Shown here: in pieces, positions 1 to 7,111 of the stretch
Position numbering within the stretch: position 1 is the first letter of the stretch
Layout of the letters: the number at the start of each line of letters is the position of its first letter
From: a virus
IMG/VR virus record: IMGVR_UViG_3300047356_000073
Span: 1-22,012 of that record
Strand: one strand, 5' to 3'
DNA: 22,012 bases
Made by a program: the position numbers and the translations under genes
Notes under the pieces: generated by a model
Told to the model about the DNA's origin: nothing
Databases searched by the model: none
The model's input: the letters and a program-made list of their open reading frames with translations, nothing else

Positions 1-49
1 CACCAATTAGAATAAGTGCATTGCTAATTAAGTCGATCTTGCTCGCCAT
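1..49 (-). CDS. Head-to-tail adaptor, N-terminal fragment (partial)
   Basis: Only the first 16 codons are inside the window. They begin at an ATG at 49 and read MASKIDLISNALILIG before running off the left end. The K-x-D-L-I-x-x-A-L-x-x-I-G opening is characteristic of podophage head-completion or tail-adaptor proteins of the P22 gp4-like kind, which dock under the portal. The gene lies directly downstream of the major capsid gene, the usual place for such an adaptor. A GGTGGG stretch just upstream of the ATG may serve as ribosome binding site. The hairpin at 70-85 separates it from the capsid gene. The identity rests on 16 residues and gene order, so it is tentative. Confidence 0.5.
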   Translation of the reverse strand, partial: MASKIDLISNALILIG

Positions 50-59
50 AACCCACCCA

Positions 60-85
60 GAAATAGAATGGCCCCCGAAGGGGCC
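60..85 (-). terminator. Hairpin with UUCG tetraloop after the capsid gene
   Basis: On the minus strand a perfect 6-bp GGCCCC/GGGGCC stem closes a TTCG loop, giving the very stable c(UUCG)g tetraloop. The sequence ATTCTATTTC follows. The U-rich tract is interrupted, so termination is probably partial. That would let the abundant capsid transcript end here while some polymerase reads into the adaptor gene. The hairpin starts about 9 bases after the capsid stop codon. Confidence 0.6.
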
Positions 86-94
86 GTGTAAGAC

Positions 95-928
95 TTATGC
101 AGTCTTGTCGTACTGAACCTTAACCAAACCACCTTCGTCGCGAACGACAGAGCCAGCCTTCAGCATGCCGTTAGACAGCCAAGAAGTCTTCTCAGGAACG
201 TAGTTGATCTCAGTCTTCATGTCGATACCGATAGCAAGGCCGACAGACGGACGCTGGAAGAACCAAGAGTCCACGACGTTAGCCGCTTCAGTCAGACCGC
301 CTTCCGCACGAGTTTCAAGGATGATGAACTGGAAGCCAACAAGAGAGTTGATCTCACCAGATACAAGAGCCTTGACCGCTTGGTAGTCAGAAGAAGTTGC
401 CTTCTCGTCAGCCAAGAGTCCACCCAATCCACCAGCTTCGATTACTGCGAAAAGCTCTGTATTTGGTACGCCCTGATCACGTAGCTCAACCTGTGCTTGG
501 TTGACCTTAGCGATTGTGAGGTTAGTACCACCAGCGGCCACAGCAGTAGTCAATGGAGTAGAAGCGTCCATAGCATCAATGACAAGCTGGTCACAACGAC
601 GACCCAAGGCACCGGCGATTGTAGATGCCAGCTCTTGCTTCTCGTCAAAGTTTACGTCTTGTGCGTCAAAGATGTCTGTGAACTCAGGTGCGTTCCAGTT
701 TACGAGTGTTGCAGTCTTGAACTCGTGTCCAACACCCATTGCAACTACATCGGCAGAACTAGCCTTCTGGTTAGCAAGGCCTTTGCCCATACGACGGAAT
801 TTGTAGGTATCACCTACGACGTTGTTTCGGAGTGTGACAGCGTTCTTAAGCAAGCCCATGTTTGCGTAGGCGTGCTTCACCATGCTGTCAAATTCAGTTA
901 CCGCTACTGCGGAGAGATTAATTGACAT
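95..928 (-). CDS. Major capsid protein
   Basis: A 277-residue protein that should form the icosahedral shell of the phage head. It follows terminase, portal and scaffold genes in the standard head order. It has the composition of a podophage capsid protein of this size class: an N-terminal segment rich in small residues (MSINLSAVAVTEFDSMVKHA), a central IFDAQDVNFDEKQELAST region, and a C-terminus carrying conserved-looking glycine and aromatic positions (PSVGLAIGIDMKTEINYVPE). I recognise the family by overall pattern and position, not by a catalytic motif. The start is ATG 928 with an excellent GAGGAGA ribosome site 7 bases upstream, the strongest in the head operon, fitting high expression. 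The stop is TAA, followed by the hairpin at 70-85. A 147-bp untranslated stretch precedes the gene, while its neighbours overlap. Confidence 0.85.
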   Translation of the reverse strand: MSINLSAVAVTEFDSMVKHAYANMGLLKNAVTLRNNVVGDTYKFRRMGKGLANQKASSADVVAMGVGHEFKTATLVNWNAPEFTDIFDAQDVNFDEKQELASTIAGALGRRCDQLVIDAMDASTPLTTAVAAGGTNLTIAKVNQAQVELRDQGVPNTELFAVIEAGGLGGLLADEKATSSDYQAVKALVSGEINSLVGFQFIILETRAEGGLTEAANVVDSWFFQRPSVGLAIGIDMKTEINYVPEKTSWLSNGMLKAGSVVRDEGGLVKVQYDKTA

Positions 929-979
929 GATTCAGTCTCCTCTATGTCAAATTGAAAAAAAATTGATTAAGAGATTTTG

Positions 980-1006
980 GACTGAGTACCCGATAGTCGG
1001 TCAGTC
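980..1006 (-). other. Bulged stem-loop in the capsid mRNA leader
   Basis: The outer arms GACTGA and TCAGTC (980-985 with 1001-1006) and inner arms CCGA and TCGG (990-993 with 997-1000) form a 10-bp stem with a 4-base bulge (986-989) and a 3-base loop. On the minus strand an A/T-rich stretch and then eight T residues (955-962) follow, before the capsid ribosome site. The hairpin could be an attenuating terminator or a processing and stabilising element for capsid mRNA. The 17-base gap between stem and T-run argues against a simple intrinsic terminator. Confidence 0.5.
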
Positions 1007-1055
1007 GTTCAACCTAAAACTACCGGGCCTTGTGAAAGGGGTATCCGATCTCGCT

Positions 1056-1083
1056 ATGATACCACACACTGCGTATTAGCCAA
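1056..1083 (-). promoter_or_regulatory. Possible capsid promoter
   Basis: On the minus strand TTGGCT (1083-1078) and TATCAT (1061-1056) lie 16 bases apart. They match sigma-70 -35 and -10 boxes at 4/6 and 5/6 positions. The site overlaps the end of the scaffold gene and opens the only long untranslated gap in the head operon, just where a separate capsid promoter would be useful. It is assigned from base matches alone. Confidence 0.3.
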
Positions 1084-1810
1084 CAACGCGTACATTGGGC
1101 TTATCACCACCAAACTCTTTCATCATGCGTTGAACCTTGGCCTCGTGGTTAGGATCGACCGCACGAAGCATCTGGCCGCTCTCATGCTTCTTAAACATCT
1201 CAGCTTCAATGTCAGTCCATGTAATGCCACCCGGTTCAATGTAGCCATCAATCGGCAACTTAGCAGGGGCGGTTGACTTCACTAGGGCTTCGATCAGCTC
1301 GACAGCTTCGGCACTGTTTACGGCATAACGTAACCGCTCGTATGTGTCGCCATCGAGATTGTTCTTCATGTACTGCTCGACAACCTTGACACGCTCTACA
1401 CCGTTATCGCCTAGCTTCTGAAGCTCAACTTCCATTGATACTTCTTCAGCCGCTTGATCTTGTGCGGACAATAATTCCCATGCGTCGTTCATTGCAGACT
1501 GAGACATGTTGGTCTTCTCACCAAACGACACTAGCTCCTGCCATAACGCGTCGTCTGACTCTACACCTTCAATAACGGAGTAACCGTCTTTAGGTGCGCC
1601 AGTGAATCCCCCGAACTTCTTCTCCAGCTCGGTGTATGCCTTGGCTTGCTCTGATACTGACTTGTACTTATCGGCTTTGTACCACTCGGGTTGATCGCCA
1701 ACGCCCTTGATCCCATCACTCAAAAAGAATTCGCCTTCACCTAATGTGGGTTCTGCGGCGTCTACTAATGATTGCAGGGTGTCGTTACTTTCTACGGCCT
1801 GTTCTTCCAT
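1076..1810 (-). CDS. Capsid scaffolding protein
   Basis: A 244-residue acidic, probably largely helical protein placed directly before the capsid gene, where podophages encode the internal scaffold. The N-terminal part carries the pattern seen in such scaffolds: WYKADKYKSVSEQAKAY, then LEKKFGGFTGAPKDGY. This is followed by long helical stretches (about residues 75-180) and a charged C-terminus containing KVQRMMKEFGGDKP. The scaffold would copolymerise with capsid subunits and leave before or during DNA packaging. I chose ATG 1810, which has GGAG six bases upstream. The longer reading begins with a TTG at 1822 that lies inside that same ribosome site, so it is unlikely. The gene begins 3 bases after the stop of the preceding gene. 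Confidence 0.75.
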   Translation of the reverse strand: MEEQAVESNDTLQSLVDAAEPTLGEGEFFLSDGIKGVGDQPEWYKADKYKSVSEQAKAYTELEKKFGGFTGAPKDGYSVIEGVESDDALWQELVSFGEKTNMSQSAMNDAWELLSAQDQAAEEVSMEVELQKLGDNGVERVKVVEQYMKNNLDGDTYERLRYAVNSAEAVELIEALVKSTAPAKLPIDGYIEPGGITWTDIEAEMFKKHESGQMLRAVDPNHEAKVQRMMKEFGGDKPNVRVVG

Positions 1811-1812
1811 GA

Positions 1813-2130
1813 TTATCTCCAAGGATATTGAATTACTGCTCTTTTAACATTTACGGGTTGGTGTCTTAGCAGGATAGATTCCACCCTGCGCTTGCCATTG
1901 ATCACGGCAAGATCGTTCACGTCGATCCAATCAACGTGTTGACCGTCTTTGTAGCATCTGAAAGCACGAAACTTGTGGATGTACTCGAACTTCTCAAAGC
2001 CATATCGGTCATGTAATCGTTCCAGCCAATCAAGTTCGCACCCAATAGTTGCTAGGTGGTCCATGTCATTGCCGGATACCTCGTACTTGGGCTTCGCCTT
2101 GCGCCCACGCTTCTTGGTTTCTTCGGTCAT
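1813..2130 (-). CDS. Conserved hypothetical head-operon protein
   Basis: A 105-residue basic protein of unknown function between the Bbp19-like gene and the scaffold. The first 16 residues are highly charged (TEETKKRGRKAKPK). The rest mixes aromatic and charged residues without a motif I recognise. Its ATG at 2130 overlaps the TGA of the preceding gene in an ATGA junction, with GAGAGA as ribosome site, so translation is probably coupled. Position suggests a role in head assembly, for example as a minor head or scaffold-associated protein. That is inference from position only. Confidence 0.7.
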   Translation of the reverse strand: MTEETKKRGRKAKPKYEVSGNDMDHLATIGCELDWLERLHDRYGFEKFEYIHKFRAFRCYKDGQHVDWIDVNDLAVINGKRRVESILLRHQPVNVKRAVIQYPWR

Positions 2131-2402
2131 AGTCTCTCGGTTTGCTGTATGTAGTGGATGATCATGCGGATAACGCCAGCTTCACCATTGTGATACGCCG
2201 CTTCATACGCGACGTTCTGGCTAGATAGGGCGGTTGAGTTATCGAATAGAAAGCGACGGGTCAGATCCTCTAAGACCTTCTGCCCGTCTTCAGTGTTGAA
2301 GCATCGGGCATAGGCTTTGGTGAGTTCCGTTATCTGTTCTTGTGCTTTGGCTTTCTGTCTCTTGGCATCCGGGCTTGCGCCCTCAATTGTTTCCCAAGTC
2401 AT
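2127..2402 (-). CDS. Bbp19-like small head protein
   Basis: A 91-residue protein lying between portal and scaffold. It shows the pattern I associate with the Bbp19 family of short podophage proteins: a helical N-terminus, then FNTEDGQKVLEDLTRRFLFD around residues 35-54, and a C-terminal half with AYEAAYHNGEAGVIRMIIHYI. Members lie at this place in many podophage head operons and their exact function is not established. The ATG overlaps the portal TGA as ATGA, and its own TGA overlaps the next ATG the same way. It therefore sits in a translationally coupled string portal - this gene - 105-aa gene. Confidence 0.65.
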   Translation of the reverse strand: MTWETIEGASPDAKRQKAKAQEQITELTKAYARCFNTEDGQKVLEDLTRRFLFDNSTALSSQNVAYEAAYHNGEAGVIRMIIHYIQQTERL

Positions 2403-3961
2403 TCAGCTTCCATTGGTTGTGGTTGTTGTTGCATCTGAGCTTGTGCACCGGCTTGGATGATCTGCTGTTTCTCTACCTCAGACCGTACCAATTCAGAGGG
2501 CATACCTGTTTTGTTAGCCGCCCACGTACCGAAGTCCTCAGTCTTATAAGCCATGAGTACCTGCTCGGGGCCAGACGTACCCAATACGAACTGTACGGCT
2601 TGTTGAACAGCCAGTAAGTCTTCGCCGTCTTGCGCTCGTGCTAGTGGGGATGTGAACTTAACTCGTACATCGCGGCCATCAAGCTCGATAGGCACGATCA
2701 ATCCGCGTCGAGTCAGTATAGCGACGACACGCTTGAGTATTGGTATGAGTATCTCGGTCTGAAGTCGCCCAAATGCCGACCCGATCCGCTTTGCAAGCTC
2801 TCTGGATTCAATAGCAACTTCAGTGGCGCTACGAACAGGACCAGCAGGATCACGCAAGTCGTTGAACATTGCCAACTTGATAGCGTTCTGAAGCTCGACG
2901 ATTTCAAATTGCGCGAGAGCAAGGTTCGATCCTGTATCGAGACGCTGAATAGAAGGGTTGTTGGTGTTGTTTGACCCGACTGGAATTACGACACCGGGTG
3001 CAATCACCATATTGTACGGGTTAGTAACACCGTCGTCAGTAGCCGTATACATACCGGCAAGGTCAATAGCCGCTTTCTGCAAGACAAACTCTTTCGCCTT
3101 GTTCAGTGAGCGTACATCGGGCAATGACTGCATTGCTGGACCGCGACCACGTATCTCCCCGGCTACCTTGGTGTATCGACCAGTGACCCAAGGGCTTGAT
3201 TCCCCGAAGTCTTCAGTCCATGAGAAAGACTTTTCATTGTTAACCCACAGGCATCCGTAGTATCGCTTGCTCTTAGGGTCAAAAACTACGCCCTCAGACA
3301 CGCTCACTTCAGTGTTGGGACTGTTCTCGATCATGTTGCGTACATTCTGCGAGGCTTCAAAGCCCTGCCACATACGCTCTAGTAATCGAGCCTTAACTTG
3401 AAACCGTCGCCAGTGTGTCTCGACCGTTCCGTATGGACCCTCTTCAAACGCAATGCCCTTCTGCGGGATCGTGTGGAAGCAAATAGGGTTTGTCTCATCG
3501 TCAGTCTCTTCGATCTTCATGGTTGCCGTACCCACGAGAAGATCAAGCGCCGCTTCATAGAACTGCGTATGGAAGTTAGAGCGATTCAAGTAATCAAAGA
3601 CTAGCTCGCACTGCTGATCTAGGTTAGCTCGCACATCCTCTTCGGATACATCGAACTGACCTGACTCCAATAACCGGATGATCTCTTCAGTCGGCTGGAA
3701 TGTAGCCCAACGTGACCAGATCGGAGCAATGTTTTCTTGGAGCTTGCTCGCACCTTGTTGGATAGCTGTCAACGCAGTCGAGTCAAAGATGCGATCCATC
3801 TTCTTCTGACCGGTGTTCTCGGTATCAAACAAGTTACGTTGCGGTAAAAAGTATTCGTACACATCCTGCAATTGGTCGTGCCACATTGCTTGAGTGCTAA
3901 ACGCTTTCTGTTCACGTTCCTTTATGTCTTGGACCGAGCCAAGATGCGGGGGCAAGCTCAT
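2399..3961 (-). CDS. Portal protein (head-to-tail connector)
   Basis: A 520-residue protein matching the podophage head-to-tail connecting protein family, which forms the dodecameric portal at one capsid vertex through which DNA is packaged and ejected. The family-like features are the N-terminal helical segment with YFLPQRNLFDTENTGQKKM (about residues 37-55), the FDSTALTAIQQGASKLQENI stretch, the central beta-rich region with FHTIPQKGIAFEEGPYGTV, and RGRGPAMQSLPDVRSLNKAK at about 270-290. The C-terminus is Q-rich (QAGAQAQMQQQPQPMEAE). The start at ATG 3961 sits 6 bases after the stop of the previous gene. The gene follows the terminase genes as expected. Confidence 0.9.
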   Translation of the reverse strand: MSLPPHLGSVQDIKEREQKAFSTQAMWHDQLQDVYEYFLPQRNLFDTENTGQKKMDRIFDSTALTAIQQGASKLQENIAPIWSRWATFQPTEEIIRLLESGQFDVSEEDVRANLDQQCELVFDYLNRSNFHTQFYEAALDLLVGTATMKIEETDDETNPICFHTIPQKGIAFEEGPYGTVETHWRRFQVKARLLERMWQGFEASQNVRNMIENSPNTEVSVSEGVVFDPKSKRYYGCLWVNNEKSFSWTEDFGESSPWVTGRYTKVAGEIRGRGPAMQSLPDVRSLNKAKEFVLQKAAIDLAGMYTATDDGVTNPYNMVIAPGVVIPVGSNNTNNPSIQRLDTGSNLALAQFEIVELQNAIKLAMFNDLRDPAGPVRSATEVAIESRELAKRIGSAFGRLQTEILIPILKRVVAILTRRGLIVPIELDGRDVRVKFTSPLARAQDGEDLLAVQQAVQFVLGTSGPEQVLMAYKTEDFGTWAANKTGMPSELVRSEVEKQQIIQAGAQAQMQQQPQPMEAE

Positions 3962-3969
3962 AGTGCTAC

Positions 3970-4281
3970 CTATTTAAGTTGTGCTTGTGTGCCAGAGTAC
4001 GGGCCAGAGCGCATACCGCCGCCAGCACCGCCGGGAGAGACGCCGCCCATACCGCCCATGCCTAACATGGTTCGAGCTGGAGCCGCTCCTGCACGGCCTC
4101 CTGCGGACTCTGCACGGCTACGTGGTACACCGCCCAAGAGAGACTTAGTTCCTAGCTTGCCGCGAGCCATAGCACGGAAGCGCTCCTCTTGCTCCGCAAT
4201 CTCTTCATCCAATGCTACTGCCTGACGGCGCTCGACAGCTACTTGCTGTGCTGTGGGCTTAGGTGCTTTCGGTGATTTCAT
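3970..4281 (-). CDS. Small glycine/alanine-rich protein upstream of portal
   Basis: A 103-residue protein of unknown function. It has a charged, probably helical N-terminal half with PTAQQVAVERRQAVALDEEI, then LGTKSLLGG. A low-complexity Gly/Ala/Met tail follows (LGMGGMGGVSPGGAGGGM). Small proteins with this helix-plus-SLLGG layout lie beside the portal in other podophages, and I regard it as a minor head or connector protein. It starts at ATG 4281, overlapping the end of the preceding gene by 23 bases, and ends with TAG. That shows TAG is a functional stop in this genome. Confidence 0.65.
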   Translation of the reverse strand: MKSPKAPKPTAQQVAVERRQAVALDEEIAEQEERFRAMARGKLGTKSLLGGVPRSRAESAGGRAGAAPARTMLGMGGMGGVSPGGAGGGMRSGPYSGTQAQLK

Positions 4282-4609
4282 GTCTCAAATACCTATAAAG
4301 TTGATGCGGGGTCAGTATGAAAGGATTACTGATACCCAAAACTTTCTTTGTATGTCCGACGCAGGTGTTCAACATGAACAGTGATCGCCGGGATTCTCTG
4401 ATTACAGCCTTGACGATGATATCATTTTCGACTACTTGGGTCACATCATCGGTCGTGTACATTTCCAACCCCTTCGTGGTCTTAGAATGCACGATCCATT
4501 TACCGCTGGCTGGGGCTATGATGTAGCAGTGCCGGATAGTTGGATGCAGTATCCACGACCACCAGTGACCATCATCATTCGTAAACACGACATAGCAATC
4601 AGAAGACAC
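4259..4609 (-). CDS. Permuted papain-like (NlpC/P60-type) protein
   Basis: A 116-residue protein. The pattern is W-W-x-W-I-L-H-P near residues 16-23, then R-H-C-Y-I-I with His27 starting a beta strand, then N-T-C-V with Cys83 at the start of a helix, and finally TPHQLYRYL near 100-108. A histidine before the cysteine is the order found in circularly permuted papain-like enzymes of the NlpC/P60 and LRAT type. Similar proteins sit beside terminase genes of other podophages. Whether it is an active peptidase, amidase or acyltransferase, or only a structural fold, cannot be told here. The start is a GTG at 4609 inside the terminase 3' end (11-base overlap), with no strong ribosome site, so coupling to terminase translation is likely. 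Confidence 0.6.
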   Translation of the reverse strand: MSSDCYVVFTNDDGHWWSWILHPTIRHCYIIAPASGKWIVHSKTTKGLEMYTTDDVTQVVENDIIVKAVIRESRRSLFMLNTCVGHTKKVLGISNPFILTPHQLYRYLRHEITEST

Positions 4610-6062
4610 GGACGTCCATCTTCATCTGACGCACCTTCCTGCTCTGCGTATGTAAGTTAGTTAGTGCCTGTCTGCCTTCACCTTCGCCTTGCAATGCGTA
4701 CTCCAATGCCTCGACCGGGTGACTGTATTCGTTCTTATCAGGCTCATCCGTGTACTTCTCACCCGATATCTGAATGCGTCGGTAACAGAAGCCACCTTGC
4801 AATCCCTTACGAATCATCCGTGCTTTAGGGCTAATCAAGAATCGTGGCTTACCATCCATGCAGAGTTCCTTCATCGGTATCTCTAGCGCCGCACGTCGTA
4901 ATGCAGGATCGTTGGTTAGTGTAGGCGTACAGGGTATGCCAGCCGCTCGCATGATCTTGAAGGGCGTGTCCGCATTGGCTTGGTTCTTATTGTCACCCGA
5001 TGGATCACCCCAGCCCCTGAATCGGCACTTCGGGTAGTTCGCATCAATGTATCGCTTGAGGCTAGGTGCAAAGTCCACCGCCCCAGAGTCAGTTAGACAA
5101 AACTCATCAAAACAAACCCAGCGGCCCAACGCATCTCTCTGAAGAAACGCACAAGCTGGAGTCCGACCGAAGTCAAAGCCAAGCACGATAGGTTGATCAG
5201 TATTAGGCTGGTAAACGTCAGCCATGCAGTGAATAGAATCAGTGTACAAAGGATGAACTGGCTTACCACTCGATACAAAGCCGTACTCATTCGCAAGATT
5301 AACCTTGATCCAATCATCAGTCTTACCCTGTAGACCTCGCCGGTAATAGCCGTCCGGTAGGTTATTAAGATTCTCTGCCTTTTCGTTGAGGTACCATCCG
5401 TCGCCCTCACGATATACACCACCCGGTTGACGGTGAAACTTCCAATCTTCTGGCCTGTCTTCTTCAGCCAGCTTGTAATACCAGTGGTCTTCGTCTGGAG
5501 CATTAGAGTCCCCCAGCATTCCATAGTGCGTAGGCTTTACGCCTTCCTTCATCGACGGGTATCGACCGCATCGCAGATCAAGCATGTCCACAACGCTCTT
5601 AGAATGCTCCTTAGCCTCGTTTAGCCACACCCATGTAGTCTGGATACCCCTCGCCTTCTTAACGTGCTCAGGGCGGTCAAAGGCTATGAAGATGACCTCG
5701 CTCTTAACCGTCGTGCCATCCTCCAGCTTGAACTCTAGTCGATGCGTTGGCGGCTCCTTGTTCCCCTGCTTGAACTCACCGAGATCGCCATGCACCTCGA
5801 TCCAATCCTTGATGGTGGTTGAGAACAATTCACTATAAGTATTTCGAGCGGCAATGATCCGACTGAGCCGAATGCCGTAGTTGGGATGCGATTCTCTTGT
5901 GACTGGTGCTTGCTGGCACATCAGCTCAAGGAGCTTGAGGATAACTTGGACGGTCTTGCCTGAGCCTAGTGGCCCCATGATGAAAGAGTTACGCGCCCGA
6001 CAGTCGGCGAACTCCTCGAGTACCACGCCTTGCGGCTTCATAACGTATTCAATCGTCGCCAT
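4599..6062 (-). CDS. terL: Terminase large subunit
   Basis: A 487-residue DNA-packaging motor with ATPase and nuclease domains. The Walker A motif GPLGSGKT is at residues 30-37. A hydrophobic strand ending in an acidic residue (WVWLNEA, Glu149) serves as Walker B and catalytic glutamate. The RNase H-like nuclease domain shows the expected acidic residues: Asp297 in GFDFG, Glu320 in CFDEF and Asp353 in WGDPSG. SHPVEALEYAL at 447-457 closes the domain. It would cut concatemeric DNA and pump it through the portal. ATG 6062 overlaps the preceding gene by 14 bases, and the gene overlaps the next by 11. Confidence 0.95.
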   Translation of the reverse strand: MATIEYVMKPQGVVLEEFADCRARNSFIMGPLGSGKTVQVILKLLELMCQQAPVTRESHPNYGIRLSRIIAARNTYSELFSTTIKDWIEVHGDLGEFKQGNKEPPTHRLEFKLEDGTTVKSEVIFIAFDRPEHVKKARGIQTTWVWLNEAKEHSKSVVDMLDLRCGRYPSMKEGVKPTHYGMLGDSNAPDEDHWYYKLAEEDRPEDWKFHRQPGGVYREGDGWYLNEKAENLNNLPDGYYRRGLQGKTDDWIKVNLANEYGFVSSGKPVHPLYTDSIHCMADVYQPNTDQPIVLGFDFGRTPACAFLQRDALGRWVCFDEFCLTDSGAVDFAPSLKRYIDANYPKCRFRGWGDPSGDNKNQANADTPFKIMRAAGIPCTPTLTNDPALRRAALEIPMKELCMDGKPRFLISPKARMIRKGLQGGFCYRRIQISGEKYTDEPDKNEYSHPVEALEYALQGEGEGRQALTNLHTQSRKVRQMKMDVRVF

Positions 6063-6420
6063 CGAATCTCTTACGCTGAATGTTAACGACTAAATCACCG
6101 CCATCTGGTCCACTAATCTCTGTGGATTTAAGATCAGGAAGCACTTTAGCGGCCAGCTTTAGGTTTAGTTCTGCGGCTGTACGCATACGCTGTACGTCTA
6201 ACGCGTCATACTCCTTATCTGGATCGGTCAAATCTTGAGCTATATCAATGACCTTCTCGATTAGCTTTTGCTTGGAAAGGAAGTCTCTTAGCCCCTCCTG
6301 TCTTAGCTGTCTATTGAGCTGAGCTTTTGTCTTTGCCACCGAATATCCTATCCCAGCCATCCTTATAGGATTGACTACTGTTAGTTGCGAACTTGCGCGG
6401 TCTTGACCCCTTACCCCCAT
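6049..6420 (-). CDS. terS: Terminase small subunit (probable)
   Basis: A 123-residue basic protein directly before terL, where the DNA-recognition subunit of terminase is normally encoded. The opening MGVRGQDRASSQLTVV resembles the M-G-x-R-G-x-x-x-A beginning of many small terminases, which supports ATG 6420 over the internal ATG 6360. The helical middle with ALDVQRMRTAAELNLKLAAK, followed by VLPDLKSTEISGPDGG, resembles the C-terminal part of phage small-terminase-like proteins. I see no confident helix-turn-helix motif. The ribosome site is weak for either start. It would bind the pac or cos site and load TerL. Called from position and short motifs, so probable rather than proven. Confidence 0.65.
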   Translation of the reverse strand: MGVRGQDRASSQLTVVNPIRMAGIGYSVAKTKAQLNRQLRQEGLRDFLSKQKLIEKVIDIAQDLTDPDKEYDALDVQRMRTAAELNLKLAAKVLPDLKSTEISGPDGGDLVVNIQRKRFDGDD

Positions 6421-6461
6421 TATACTCAGGGAAGTGTCTGTCTCGCGTTTCTTTATCTAGC

Positions 6462-6656
6462 TTATGCCGATGATCCGCCATGTTCTACCTCAGTTGGATA
6501 ACGTGACCAGAATGATTTGCCGTACTTGTAATACGCTCTCAAGTATTTGCGCATCGTCATGTCGTGCACATCGAAGATTTGTGAGAGCGCCCATACCTCG
6601 ACGCCCTCGCTTTCCATCTGAGCCGCATCGTGCACCTGCTTATAAGTCAGCTTCAC
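6462..6656 (-). CDS. Small helix-turn-helix protein
   Basis: A 64-residue basic protein opening with MKLTYKQVHDAAQMESEGVE, then WALSQIFDVHDMTMRKYLRA. The second stretch reads as a helix-turn-helix: a helix ending in Ala-Leu-x-x-Ile-Phe, a turn at Asp-Val-His, and a recognition helix MTMRKYLRAY. Small DNA-binding proteins near terS may help recognise the packaging site or regulate the operon. The start is a GTG at 6656 with AAGG about 10 bases upstream. It overlaps the previous gene by 17 bases and leaves 41 bases to terS. The specific function is unknown. Confidence 0.6.
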   Translation of the reverse strand: MKLTYKQVHDAAQMESEGVEVWALSQIFDVHDMTMRKYLRAYYKYGKSFWSRYPTEVEHGGSSA

Positions 6657-6852
6657 AATCTATGCCCTTATAATCCGGATGACCGTTACGACCATTAGAC
6701 TCGATCCACAACTCTACGTTCTCGCAGTACCACTCTTGCTGATCAATCTGATCCTGTAAGTCAGCGTTGCCCACAATACCTAGCGCCGCTACAAACAAGA
6801 TAATCCCAGCCACTACTCGCGCCGGATACTGCTGTAATAAATTCAATTCCAC
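6640..6852 (-). CDS. Small membrane-anchored protein
   Basis: A 70-residue protein with one clear N-terminal transmembrane segment (about residues 11-28, ARVVAGIILFVAALGIVG) and a soluble acidic remainder holding two cysteines (CENVELW and GIDCEADL). The uncleaved-anchor layout, with a short N-terminal MELNLLQQYP, suggests an inner-membrane protein with its tail outside, but there is no recognisable family. The start is a GTG at 6852 preceded by GGGAGAA at good spacing. It is encoded in the leader part of the packaging operon. A role in lysis timing or superinfection exclusion is possible but not shown. Confidence 0.55.
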   Translation of the reverse strand: MELNLLQQYPARVVAGIILFVAALGIVGNADLQDQIDQQEWYCENVELWIESNGRNGHPDYKGIDCEADL

Positions 6853-6870
6853 GTCGTTCTCCCTTTTTTT

Positions 6871-6901
6871 GGGGGTGCAAAGCCCCTCGGCCTTTTCGGC
6901 C
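6871..6901 (-). other. Tandem small hairpins before the membrane-protein gene
   Basis: On the minus strand GGCC-GAAAA-GGCC (6901-6889) is followed by GGGG-CTTTGCA-CCCC (6886-6872). A run of A residues and then the ribosome site of the gene at 6852 come next. There is no T-run on the 3' side in this direction, so it is not a normal intrinsic terminator. It is more likely an mRNA leader structure. Confidence 0.4.
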
Positions 6902-6916
6902 TGTTATTCCCTCGCC

Positions 6917-7087
6917 TTACTGGCTTGGGTAATGTTTAGCCATCTCCAACGCTCGTGCATTCTCCAACTTGTTTATCGCACAGAGGTCCAAGTATTCGGA
7001 CTCTGTTAAACCTTTGAGTCGCCCGACTAGTTCGCAAACTATACCGAGGTTCTCAATGTGCTGGACATTGTTACGAGTGCAGAACAT
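6917..7087 (-). CDS. Small hypothetical protein, first gene of the packaging operon
   Basis: A 56-residue protein of unknown function beginning MFCTRNNVQHIENLGIVCEL, followed by a segment containing KGLTESEYLDLCAINKLENA. It is probably helical and carries three cysteines. I chose ATG 7087 because AAGAGAG sits at proper spacing upstream. The frame continues upstream to a TTG at 7129 and an ATG at 7111, but neither has a ribosome site. It is the promoter-proximal gene of the leftward operon, diverging from the rightward mini-operon, which is a typical place for a small regulator. No DNA-binding motif is visible. Confidence 0.5.
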   Translation of the reverse strand: MFCTRNNVQHIENLGIVCELVGRLKGLTESEYLDLCAINKLENARALEMAKHYPSQ

Positions 7088-7111
7088 CGCTCTCTTCACT
7101 GTAGTACACAT

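Noticed and set aside
497-925. Plus-strand ORF of 142 residues
   Set aside because: It lies opposite the capsid gene, has no ribosome site or family pattern, and is cysteine-rich in a way typical of antisense translation.
3872-4225. Plus-strand proline-rich ORF
   Set aside because: It is the reverse reading of the glycine/alanine-rich gene at 3970-4281. Proline runs are the expected shadow of glycine codons.
6871-6901. Intrinsic terminator for the leftward operon
   Set aside because: The T-run flanks the hairpins only on the upstream side of the plus strand. On the transcribed minus strand an A-run follows, so normal intrinsic termination is not expected.
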